A DNA stretch of 20,100 bases, taken from the NCBI GenBank assembly GCA_937880585.1, contig CALFMR010000272.1, positions 1 through 20,100 on the forward strand. The letters run 5' to 3'. The translations under genes and the position numbers were made by a program. Below the pieces are notes generated by a model that saw only the letters and a list, made by a program, of their open reading frames with translations, was not told where the DNA came from and did not search any database. Source of the stretch: an uncultured Acidobacteriota bacterium (lineage in GTDB: Bacteria > Acidobacteriota > Vicinamibacteria > Vicinamibacterales > SCN-69-37). Positions 8,091 to 16,134 of this stretch are shown piece after piece (the first letter of the stretch is position 1; each line of letters opens with the position of its first letter).

Positions 8091-8119
8091 ATTCAGAACG
8101 TTCGCGCGGGAATTCAGAC
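8091..8119 (+). promoter_or_regulatory. Tandem ATTCAGA boxes with GAACGTTC upstream of the TonB receptor gene
   Basis: ATTCAGA occurs at 8091-8097 and again at 8112-8118, exactly 21 bp apart, with the palindrome GAACGTTC at 8096-8103. The second box ends 42 bp before the candidate -10 at 8161. The same two elements occur upstream of the 2597 gene. Likely an activator-binding site; AraC-type regulators commonly use direct repeats spaced by two helical turns. Confidence 0.4.
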
Positions 8120-8137
8120 TCCTCCCACGTCTCCTCA

Positions 8138-8166
8138 AAGACATCGTCTCGGTCGCTTCCTAGGAT
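8138..8166 (+). promoter_or_regulatory. Candidate promoter of the TonB receptor unit
   Basis: AAGACA (8138-8143) and TAGGAT (8161-8166) are separated by 17 nt; each matches 4 of 6 consensus positions. The start would fall near 8173, giving a leader of about 80 nt. The weak match fits a promoter that needs an activator. Confidence 0.35.
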
Positions 8167-8180
8167 GACGCTCGTCATCC
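8163..8180. promoter_or_regulatory. Palindromic operator-like site overlapping the -10 and start point
   Basis: GGATGACG and CGTCATCC are perfect 8-bp inverted arms separated by CT. The site overlaps the candidate -10 and transcription start, the position expected for a repressor operator. If transcribed it could also form a 7-bp hairpin with a GCTC loop at the very 5' end of the message. Together with the boxes at 8091-8119 it accounts for most visible structure in the 298-bp gene-free stretch 7958-8255. Confidence 0.4.
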
Positions 8181-8255
8181 GCCGCCGGTCGAGCACACGT
8201 GTCGCCGCCATCGCGACACGGCCCGGCCGGCAGGCGGACGCACAGGAGGATATCG

Positions 8256-11200
8256 ATGTCGACCAACGGATGGCGCAGACGCCGGCTCGCGCAATCGAGT
8301 CTGGTCCTGACGCTCTGCGCTCTCATGGGCATGCTGGCCGCTCCAGCCGCCGCGCAGGTCACGACGACGGTGCTCGGGACCGTCAGGGACACACAAGGCG
8401 GCGTGCTGCCGGGCGCGACGGTCGTGCTCATCAGCGATACGCGCGGCACCCAGACGGCGCCGGCCGTGACCAATGACGCCGGCGACTTCGTGCTGCCGAG
8501 CGTCGTGCCCGATACCTACACGCTGCAGGTCGAGATGCCGTCCTTCAAGACGCTGAAGCGGACCGGCCTCATCATCGGCGCCGACCCGCGCGTGGTCGTC
8601 GGCACGTTGACGCTCGAAGTCGGCGGCGCGACCGAAGTCGTCAACGTCACGGCAGCCTCGCCCTTGATTCAGGCGGCGAGCGGTGAACGGTCGTTCACGG
8701 TCGACTCGACATCGGTCGACAACCTGCCGATTGCCAACCGGAACTTCACGAGCCTCGCGGGTCTTGCGCCCGGCGTCGACACGAGCGGTGCGGCCAACGT
8801 CACCCGCATCGGCGGCGGCGGCGACACCAACATCGTCATGGATGGGATCTCGACGAGCAGCCCCGGCAACAACGCGATCATGATCCGTCTCAACACCGAG
8901 TCGGTGGCCGAGGTGCGCGTCGTGACGTCCGGCTATCAGGCGGAGTACGGACGCGCGAGCGGCCTGCAGGTGACGTCGGTCACCAAGAGCGGCAGCAACC
9001 AGTTCCATGGGTCGCTGTACGACGTCGAACGGAACTCGGACTGGAACAGCAACAGCCAGACGAACATCCTCAACGGCGACCCGAAGGCCGTCGCGAAAGA
9101 GCGCGACTTCGGCTATTCGATGGGCGGGCCGATCGGACGGCCGGGCGGCAACAACAAGCTGTTCTTCTTCTTCAGCCACGAGATCGAGCCGCGGACGGCC
9201 GGCAACAACGTCGTGCGCTATCGCATGCCGACGGCGCTCGAGCGCGCGGGAGATTTCTCGCAGTCGACCGACAACAACGGCAATCCCTATCCGTACATCA
9301 AGAACCCGGCGCTCCCGGGCGCGTGCTCGGCGGCCAGCCAGGCGGCCTGCTACGCGGACGGCGGCGTCCTTGGCCGGATTCCGGCGTCCGATCTGTACGC
9401 GCCGGGCCTCGCGCTGCTGAACATGTTTCCGATGCCCAACATCGCCAACGTGCCGGCAGGACAGAACTACAACTTCCAGCTGACGCGGCCCATCGAGACG
9501 GCGACGGGCTATCAGCCGGTGTTGCGGACGGACTACCAGCCCACGCCGGCCTTCCGCGCGACGTACCGGATTGCGCTGCAAGGCCAGCGCGCCGACCAGG
9601 TGTTCAACGGCACACTGCCCGGTTTCAACGATACGCGCATGTCGCATCCGACCATCACCACGCAGTCGATGTCGGCGACCTGGTCGGTGCGGCCGACGAT
9701 CACGATCGAGGCAAGTTACGGGCGCACGCGGAACGAGCTCTCCGGCTGCGCGCTCGGCGGCGGCGACCGGCCCGGGCCGACATTCTGCACGTCAGGGTTC
9801 CCGGCGAGCGCGATGGCCAACCCGGCGACGGCCGGCATCGACGGCATTCCGCTCATCTATCCGGATGCGCGCGTCGTCAATCCGGACTTCTACACGTACA
9901 CGGCGATGCAGAAGCTGCAGTTGCCGATCTGGGACGGGACGGAGATCCTTCTGCCGCCGCAGTTCCAGTACGGCGGTCGCGTGGCGAATGCACCGCCCGG
10001 GAATCTGCTGACGAGCTTCTACAACACGAGCCTCGTCCAGGACTTCGCGGCGAGCGTGACCATCGTCAAGGGCCGCCATACGATCAAGGCCGGCCTGCAG
10101 AACCTGGCGCAGTTCCAGGCGCAGATCACGGGCGGTGCCGGCGGCGCGATTGGCACGCTCAGCTTTTCCCAGGACACGCCGGGCGTGAATCCCTTCGACA
10201 CGTCCTTCGGGTTCGCCAACGCGGCGATCGGCACGTTCAGCTCGTACTCGCAGGCGTCCGAGTTCGCCGAGTACAACAGCTCGATGCGCAACACGGACGC
10301 GTTCGTCCAGGACAATTGGAAGATGAACGCGCACCTCACGATCGACTACGGGATGCGCTTCGTTCACGAAGTGCCCGAGCACGACAAGTTCGGCCGCGCG
10401 TCGAACTTCCTGCCGGAGCTGTGGGATCCGACGGTCGCGCCGGCGCTCTATGCGCCCGGATGCGCCAACGGCGTGTATCCGTGCAGCGGCACGGATCGGC
10501 AGGCGATGAATCCGGCCACGGGCCAGTTCCTCGGGCCCGGCAGCAGCGTGGCGATCGGCACGATCGTGCCCGGCTCGGGTGACGAGCTCAACGGCCTGCG
10601 CCAGCTCGGTCAGGGCATCGTCGACACGGGCTATCTCTGGCCGGCGATCGCGTTCTCGCCGCGATTCGGCCTCGCGTACGACGTGACGGGCGAACAGCGC
10701 ATCGTCGTGCGCGGCGGCGCGGGACTGTTCTTCGATCGCACGGCGGCCAACCAGACGCGCGCGGCCGGCACGAATCCGCCGATTTCGGAGAACGTCACGC
10801 TGCGCTACGGGACGCTGCAGAACCTGTCGAGCGGACTCGCCATCACCGGCGCGCCGAACATCGGCGGCGCGTGGGTGTATCACTCCGACGATCTGCCGAG
10901 CTCGGCGCAGTGGAATGGCGGCGCGCAGATCGCGCTGCCGTTCGACGTCGCCCTGGATGCGTCTTATGTCGGGCAACATGCATTCGCGCTGCCGGTCGGC
11001 GCGAACATCAACGCCGTGGACTTCGGCGCCGCGTTCCTGCCCGAGAATCAGGATCCGACGCTGGCGGCCAGCGCGACCCCGGGCGCGACGGCCCTGTCGA
11101 CCGATCTGCTGCGCGCCATGCCCGGCTTCGGCGCCGTCGTGCAGAATCAGCAGACCGGCTGGCGCACGTACCACTCGCTGCAATTCTCGGTGAATCGCCG

Positions 11201-11993
11201 CTTCCGGCACGGGCTGGCGTTCGGCTTCAACGAAACGTGGTCGCTCTACGATCACCAGAGCACGGCGCCGCGGTTCGATCATCTGCCGGACGGCACGTTC
11301 GTGCTGCGATCCGATCAGGCCGACGCCGACCGGTTGCTCGGGACGGCCGTTGATACCGTGCACCTGCTGCGCGCGAACTTCGTCTGGGACCTGCCGAATA
11401 TCGACGGCACGACGGGCGCCAAACGGACGCTGGGATGGATGGCCAACGACTGGCAGGTCACCGGCATCTGGACCGGACGGACGGGATCGCCGTACGCCGT
11501 CGCCTACAGCTATCAGAGTGGCGGCAGCAGCGTGAACTTGACGGGGTCGCCTGATTATCCGGCGCGCGTGAATCTCATCGGCGATCCCGGCAGCGGCTGC
11601 AGCGATGACCTCTACCGGCAGTTCAACGCCGCGGCCTTCGAGGGGCCGTCGGCGGGGAGCGTCGGGCTCGAGTCAGGCAACGCGTATCTGCGCGGGTGCT
11701 TCTCGAGCGTGCTGGACATGTCGATCATGCGGCGCTTCCGCCTTGGCGGCACACGGTCGGTCCAGTTCCGCGTCGATCTGTTCAACGCACCGAACCTCGC
11801 GGGCATCACGGCGAGGAACGCCACGATGAACGTGACCAACCCCTTGGCGCCGACCTCCGTGACGAACCTGCCGTTCGATGCGAACGGCGAGCTCATCGAC
11901 GCGCGGTCGCGTCCGCGCGGCGCCGGTTTCGGCGTTGCGAACGGCTACCAGTCGCCGCGAACGATCCAGCTGCAGCTTCGATTCGAGTTCTGA
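8256..11993 (+). CDS. TonB-dependent receptor, Oar-like, with carboxypeptidase regulatory-like domain
   Basis: A 1245-residue outer-membrane receptor. ATG 8256 has AGGAGGA 5 nt upstream, the best ribosome site in the window. Residues 1-33 form a signal peptide ending APAAA-Q. Residues about 35-120 are the carboxypeptidase-regulatory-like fold (VLGTVRDTQGGVLPGATVVL, TNDAGDFVLPSVVPDTYTLQV). The plug domain follows (LPIANRNFTSLAGLAPGVD, IVMDGIS, VVTSGYQAEYGRASG, KSGSNQFHGSLYD), then a large beta barrel with KLFFFFSHE and GDFSQSTD, as in many Acidobacteriota receptors. The protein ends in QLQLRFEF, an aromatic C-terminus suited to BAM insertion. There is no SusD-like gene beside it, so it is not a SusCD pair. 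Setting suggests uptake of a sulfated oligosaccharide or similar compound, but Oar-like proteins have varied cargo. The Tat sulfatase follows after 26 bp. Confidence 0.94.
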   Translation: MSTNGWRRRRLAQSSLVLTLCALMGMLAAPAAAQVTTTVLGTVRDTQGGVLPGATVVLISDTRGTQTAPAVTNDAGDFVLPSVVPDTYTLQVEMPSFKTLKRTGLIIGADPRVVVGTLTLEVGGATEVVNVTAASPLIQAASGERSFTVDSTSVDNLPIANRNFTSLAGLAPGVDTSGAANVTRIGGGGDTNIVMDGISTSSPGNNAIMIRLNTESVAEVRVVTSGYQAEYGRASGLQVTSVTKSGSNQFHGSLYDVERNSDWNSNSQTNILNGDPKAVAKERDFGYSMGGPIGRPGGNNKLFFFFSHEIEPRTAGNNVVRYRMPTALERAGDFSQSTDNNGNPYPYIKNPALPGACSAASQAACYADGGVLGRIPASDLYAPGLALLNMFPMPNIANVPAGQNYNFQLTRPIETATGYQPVLRTDYQPTPAFRATYRIALQGQRADQVFNGTLPGFNDTRMSHPTITTQSMSATWSVRPTITIEASYGRTRNELSGCALGGGDRPGPTFCTSGFPASAMANPATAGIDGIPLIYPDARVVNPDFYTYTAMQKLQLPIWDGTEILLPPQFQYGGRVANAPPGNLLTSFYNTSLVQDFAASVTIVKGRHTIKAGLQNLAQFQAQITGGAGGAIGTLSFSQDTPGVNPFDTSFGFANAAIGTFSSYSQASEFAEYNSSMRNTDAFVQDNWKMNAHLTIDYGMRFVHEVPEHDKFGRASNFLPELWDPTVAPALYAPGCANGVYPCSGTDRQAMNPATGQFLGPGSSVAIGTIVPGSGDELNGLRQLGQGIVDTGYLWPAIAFSPRFGLAYDVTGEQRIVVRGGAGLFFDRTAANQTRAAGTNPPISENVTLRYGTLQNLSSGLAITGAPNIGGAWVYHSDDLPSSAQWNGGAQIALPFDVALDASYVGQHAFALPVGANINAVDFGAAFLPENQDPTLAASATPGATALSTDLLRAMPGFGAVVQNQQTGWRTYHSLQFSVNRRFRHGLAFGFNETWSLYDHQSTAPRFDHLPDGTFVLRSDQADADRLLGTAVDTVHLLRANFVWDLPNIDGTTGAKRTLGWMANDWQVTGIWTGRTGSPYAVAYSYQSGGSSVNLTGSPDYPARVNLIGDPGSGCSDDLYRQFNAAAFEGPSAGSVGLESGNAYLRGCFSSVLDMSIMRRFRLGGTRSVQFRVDLFNAPNLAGITARNATMNVTNPLAPTSVTNLPFDANGELIDARSRPRGAGFGVANGYQSPRTIQLQLRFEF

Positions 11994-12019
11994 GGCCAGG
12001 CGTTCCCTGGAGAACCGAG

Positions 12020-13726
12020 ATGGACGCTAACAAAACACGCAAAGGGATCAGCCGGCGCGCGTTTCTCGCCGCGACCGTCGCCGCGCCGACGGCCGCGACG
12101 GCGTTGAGTGCGTCGGCGGCCCAACGGCCCGCCGGTTCGGCCGCGCCGGCGATCGTCAGCCGCAGCCGCACGCGCAACGTCCTGTTCATCAGCACGGACG
12201 ACATGTGCAATCGCCTGGGCTGCTACGGCGTTCCAGTGAAGTCGCCCAACCTGGATCGTCTGGCGCGTTCGGGGATCCGATTCGATCGCCACTACTGTCA
12301 ATTCCCGCTGTGCGGACCCTCGCGCACGTCGCTCATGACCGGTTTGGCACCGGACACGACGAAGGTATGGGATCTCCGTACGAACTTCCGGCAGACGATC
12401 CCGCAGGCCGTCACGCTATCGCAGCTCTTCCACCGGAACGGCTACTTCACGGCGCGCGCGGGGAAGATCTACCACTACAACAATCCGAGCGAGATCGGCA
12501 CACCGGGATTCGACGACCCCGCCAGTTGGCAGCAGGTCTCGTATCCGGCCGGCGTCGATCGCACGCACGATGAGGGACTCGTGCAGTTCTTCGCGCGCAC
12601 TGGCGGCGAAGGACGCGGGGCCGGTCGTGGACGCGGCGTGGCTCGCGCGGCAGGCCAAGAGGGAGGTGGTGGACGCGGTCGAGGGCGCGCGGCCGGACCG
12701 GCACAGCGCGATCTCTCGGAGGCCACGTGGCGCTATGGAGGCCTGGGGCCGAGCGGCACGATTCGCATCGCGCAGGACGGCGTCACGCCCACGCTGCCAT
12801 TCAGTCAGAACGGCGACCTGGGGGTCGCCCTGGCCGGGCATCCTTCGGAAGGCACCGATCAAGTCATCACCGACTACCTGGTCGCCGAGGCGGCGATCGC
12901 GATGATGGCGGAGCACCGGAACGAGCCGTGGTTCATCGGCGCCGGCTTCTTCCGCCCGCACGTGCCGTTCATCGTGCCGTCGACGTACTACGACCTGTAC
13001 CGGGTCGATGAGATTGAGGTGCCTCCGTTCGATCCGTCGGAGCTGACCGTGGCCCCGTCGATCGCGTATTCCTCGACGAACGCCAACGAAGGCATGACGC
13101 CGCAGCAGCATCGAGAGTGCCTGCGGGGATACTACGCGGCCATCAGCTTCGTCGACGCGCAGGTCGGACGCCTGGTCGACGCGCTCGATCGCCTCGGTCT
13201 GGCGGAAGACACGACCATCGTCTTCTGGTCGGATCACGGGTGGATGGTCGGCGAGCACGGGCAGTGGCAGAAGATGAAGCGGTTCGAGCCCTCCGCGCGC
13301 GTGCCGTTCATCATGGCAGGTGCTGGCGTGCCGGCGACGGGAGGTGTCTGCGGACGAACGTCCGAGCACCTCGACATCTATCCAACGCTGGTCGACCTGT
13401 GCGGACTCGAAGGCGCGCCGCCGACTCTGCACGGACACAGTCTGGTGCCTCTGCTCAGCCGGCCCGAGGCCGCGTGGGACCATCCCGCCGTCTCGCAGGT
13501 GACGCGGACGACGCCATCGGGACCCGCGATGGGCTATTCGCTGCGAACCGAGCGGTATCGGTACACGATGTGGGCTGCGGGCGCCGAAGGGGAGGAACTC
13601 TACGACTACGAGACCGATCCTCGCGAGCTTCGCAATCTCGCCAGCGACGCGGGCTCGCAAACGGTGAAGTCCCAGCTTCGCGCGCGGCTTGAAACCATGG
13701 CCAGGTCTCGCGGCATGACGGCATAG
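12020..13726 (+). CDS. Tat-exported sulfatase, iduronate-2-sulfatase-like
   Basis: A 568-residue sulfatase. ATG 12020 has GGAG 7 nt upstream. ISRRAFLAATVAAPTAA is a twin-arginine signal. Metal ligands D60-D61 (STDDMCNRLGCYG), catalytic FPLC98-GPSR102-TSLMTG with the canonical proline, then the phrase APDTTKVWDLRTNFR, AG-K149-IYH, PHVPFIVP, and WSDHGWMVGEHGQWQKMKRFE are present. The DTT-x-V-x-D-L segment after the catalytic motif and the GFFRPHVPF phrase are typical of iduronate-2-sulfatase-like enzymes (subfamily S1_7), which act on 2-sulfated uronates or related sugars. Residues about 193-230 are a Gly/Arg-rich insertion absent from ordinary members. The gene lies 26 bp after the receptor gene, probably one transcript. 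It ends 4 bp from the convergent cytochrome gene with no terminator hairpin between. Confidence 0.93.
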   Translation: MDANKTRKGISRRAFLAATVAAPTAATALSASAAQRPAGSAAPAIVSRSRTRNVLFISTDDMCNRLGCYGVPVKSPNLDRLARSGIRFDRHYCQFPLCGPSRTSLMTGLAPDTTKVWDLRTNFRQTIPQAVTLSQLFHRNGYFTARAGKIYHYNNPSEIGTPGFDDPASWQQVSYPAGVDRTHDEGLVQFFARTGGEGRGAGRGRGVARAAGQEGGGGRGRGRAAGPAQRDLSEATWRYGGLGPSGTIRIAQDGVTPTLPFSQNGDLGVALAGHPSEGTDQVITDYLVAEAAIAMMAEHRNEPWFIGAGFFRPHVPFIVPSTYYDLYRVDEIEVPPFDPSELTVAPSIAYSSTNANEGMTPQQHRECLRGYYAAISFVDAQVGRLVDALDRLGLAEDTTIVFWSDHGWMVGEHGQWQKMKRFEPSARVPFIMAGAGVPATGGVCGRTSEHLDIYPTLVDLCGLEGAPPTLHGHSLVPLLSRPEAAWDHPAVSQVTRTTPSGPAMGYSLRTERYRYTMWAAGAEGEELYDYETDPRELRNLASDAGSQTVKSQLRARLETMARSRGMTA

Positions 13727-13730
13727 TTGT

Positions 13731-16121
13731 CTATCGCGCAGGTCGACGCAGTTCGTCAGCCAGCGCCCGCGCGTCGCGGTCCTGTGGATTCATCTCGATG
13801 AGCCGGTTCGCACGCCGTCGCGCGTCGTCGAGACGGCCCGCGTCGCGTTCAATCGCAGCGAGCGCCAGGAGCACATCCCGATCATCAGGCTCGTGGGCGA
13901 GCGCGGCTTCGAGCTCGCGAATCGCGGCGGCCGACTGTCCGGCGCCGTTCAGCGCCAGCGCATACGCGTAGCGGAAGCGCACATCGGCCGGCGCGAGTGC
14001 CGCGGCGTGCTGGAACGCCGCGAGCGCGTCGGGCGCGCGATGCGATCGCGTCAACGACAGACCGAGCGCGTACTGGACGTCCGCGTCCTCCGGAAGGCGT
14101 GTCGCACCGGCGCGCAGGATCGCCTCGGCGGCCGGCTCGTCATTGCGCGCGCGCAGGAGCTCCGCGAGGTTGATGTACGCGGGCGCGAAGGCCGGCGCCA
14201 TGGCGAGCGCCGCGCGATATTCGCGTTCCGCCTCGTCCGTCCGGCCGCTGTCGGCGAAGAAGACGCCGAGCGACAGCCGGTGCTCGGGCCGATCGGCGTT
14301 GAAGCGCTCGGCCGCGACGAGCTCCTCCGCCGCGCGATCGAACGCGCGCCGGTCGTCGAGGGAGAGCTGAGCCGTGGCCGCCGCAAGCTCACGCGCCGCG
14401 AGTATGCGCACGGACCGGATCGGATCGCGGAGGAGTGGCGCGACGCGCGAGACTCGATCGGCAGGCGCGACCGTGTCGAATGTGTGAAGCGCGGCCAAGC
14501 GCACCATCGCGTCCGTGTCAGCGAGCGCGCCAGCCGCGACACTGGCTGAGCCCGGTACACTCGCGAGCCGCTCGAGCGCTGACGCGCGCACGATGGCCGG
14601 TTCGCCGGCCGCTGAAGCCACCCGTGCGAGGGCCGCCGCGGCTCCCGCGCGGTGCGTATCGAAGTCATGGAACGCCTGCGCGAAGTCCTGAAATCCCGTG
14701 GGATCGTGTCCGTACCACCCGCGAACGGCATCGGCCGCCCACGCCGCGGTCCGATCGCGATGACAGCCATTGCACGCGTTGGGCGATCCCGTGCTCGCGG
14801 TGAGATCGGGCCGCGGCACGCGCAGGCTGTGGTCGCGGCGCTCGTCGATCTGCATGTAAGTCCGCGCCGGCATGTGACACGCGACGCACGATGCTCCCGG
14901 GCTCGTCGCGGCGTGATGATGATGGGCCGGACTGTCGTAGCGCGCGGCCACATGACACGTCGTGCAGAGCGTGTTGCCCTCGCGCCGGACCTTGCCGCTG
15001 TGCGGTTCGTGACAGTCGCTGCAGGTCACACCCGCATTCGCCATCCGGCTTTGCAGGAATGACGCGTAGATGTAGACCTCGTCGCGCTGTTGGCCGTCAG
15101 GAAAATACAAGCCGGGCTGCAGTGTCGCCGGCTCGTAGAAGTCGCCGATCGCATCACCCGCCACGTACCCGTCGGCGAACTGCGCGCGGCGCGAATGACA
15201 GACGGCGCACATCTCGATCTCGCGCGACGTCGTCCGCGGCGCACTCCGCACCGGTTGGCCGGTCGCCGGGCTGACCGTCCACTGCACACCGTCTCGCTCG
15301 GTGAGATGCACCGTCAGGCCGTCGTCCGTCGCTGTCGTCCGCGCGCCAGCAGTTTTCGCGCGTGTGGCCCAGGCGACATGTTCCGATCCCGGTCCGTGAC
15401 AGGCCTCGCACGTCACGTTCACCGCGGACCACGTCGTCTGGAACGTGTCCGTCGCCGCGTCGTAGCCCTTGCGGACGTTCGTCGAGTGACAGTCCGCGCA
15501 CATGAAGTTCCAGTTCTGCTCACGACCCGTCCAGTGCAGCGGGTCCGCGTGATCGATCGAGTCGTGCGGATAGAGCGAGAACCAGCGCTGGCCGCCAGCC
15601 GCTTTGGGGCGGTTGTCCCAGGCGATCGACAGCGCCTGCAGGCGGCCGCGCGGCTGTTCGAGCAGATACTGCTGGAGCGGAAACACGCCGAATGTGTACC
15701 GAACCACGAAATCCCGCAGCGTCCCGTCCGCGTCGTCGGTGTGGATCCAGTAACGGCCGGCGCGCTGGCTGAACCTCGTGTCAACCTGGCCGTGTCGGAA
15801 CGATCTGCCGTCGAAACGTCCTTCGACCGTGTCAGCGCTCGGCGCAGCCATCGCTTCGGCGTGTTGCGACGCATGCCACGCGTCATAGGCCTCGCGATGA
15901 CAGCCCGCGCACGCCTCGGCGCCGACGTAGGTCGCCGCGTGGACGGGGACTACTGGCGGCGCGCCGCTCGTGCCGTCGCTTCCCCGCGACGCGGCGCGCC
16001 ATCGCCACACGCCAACGGCCGTGAGGCCAGCGACGAGTCCCACCGCCACGGCGACCGGCCAACGCGGCGATCGGCGAGCCGTGCGGGCGGCACGGCCCGG
16101 ACGACGGCGCGACCCACTCAT
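13731..16121 (-). CDS. Eight-haem cytochrome c with HEAT-like and TPR repeats
   Basis: A 796-residue protein. A basic N-terminus and a hydrophobic helix (about 21-39) anchor or export it to the periplasm. Eight CxxCH haem motifs begin at C71, C208, C238, C305, C367, C386, C412 and C450, arranged like cytochrome c554/c3-type multihaem proteins. Residues about 470-590 look like HEAT-type helical repeats, and about 600-790 are tetratricopeptide repeats (for example AEREYRAALAMAPAFAPAYINLAELL). Such fusions occur in Planctomycetota and Acidobacteriota; their redox partner is generally unknown. An HHHH run occurs at 400-403. The start codon lies 13 bp after the sulfatase stop on the same strand; there is no ribosome site right before ATG 16121, but AGGAG lies about 25 nt upstream, inside the sulfatase end, so coupled translation is likely. 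A link to sulfatase action is not established. Confidence 0.9.
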   Translation of the reverse strand: MSGSRRRPGRAARTARRSPRWPVAVAVGLVAGLTAVGVWRWRAASRGSDGTSGAPPVVPVHAATYVGAEACAGCHREAYDAWHASQHAEAMAAPSADTVEGRFDGRSFRHGQVDTRFSQRAGRYWIHTDDADGTLRDFVVRYTFGVFPLQQYLLEQPRGRLQALSIAWDNRPKAAGGQRWFSLYPHDSIDHADPLHWTGREQNWNFMCADCHSTNVRKGYDAATDTFQTTWSAVNVTCEACHGPGSEHVAWATRAKTAGARTTATDDGLTVHLTERDGVQWTVSPATGQPVRSAPRTTSREIEMCAVCHSRRAQFADGYVAGDAIGDFYEPATLQPGLYFPDGQQRDEVYIYASFLQSRMANAGVTCSDCHEPHSGKVRREGNTLCTTCHVAARYDSPAHHHHAATSPGASCVACHMPARTYMQIDERRDHSLRVPRPDLTASTGSPNACNGCHRDRTAAWAADAVRGWYGHDPTGFQDFAQAFHDFDTHRAGAAAALARVASAAGEPAIVRASALERLASVPGSASVAAGALADTDAMVRLAALHTFDTVAPADRVSRVAPLLRDPIRSVRILAARELAAATAQLSLDDRRAFDRAAEELVAAERFNADRPEHRLSLGVFFADSGRTDEAEREYRAALAMAPAFAPAYINLAELLRARNDEPAAEAILRAGATRLPEDADVQYALGLSLTRSHRAPDALAAFQHAAALAPADVRFRYAYALALNGAGQSAAAIRELEAALAHEPDDRDVLLALAAIERDAGRLDDARRRANRLIEMNPQDRDARALADELRRPAR

Positions 16122-16134
16122 GAGTAGAGAGTGT

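Noticed and set aside
8175..11363. Two long minus-strand open frames opposite the TonB receptor
   Set aside because: Both are Arg/Ala/Val-rich mirror frames of the receptor, whose start has the strongest ribosome site in the window.
11696..12019. Upstream extension of the iduronate-2-sulfatase-like frame into the receptor gene
   Set aside because: It overlaps the receptor's C-terminus out of frame; the Tat signal and ribosome site fix the start at 12020.
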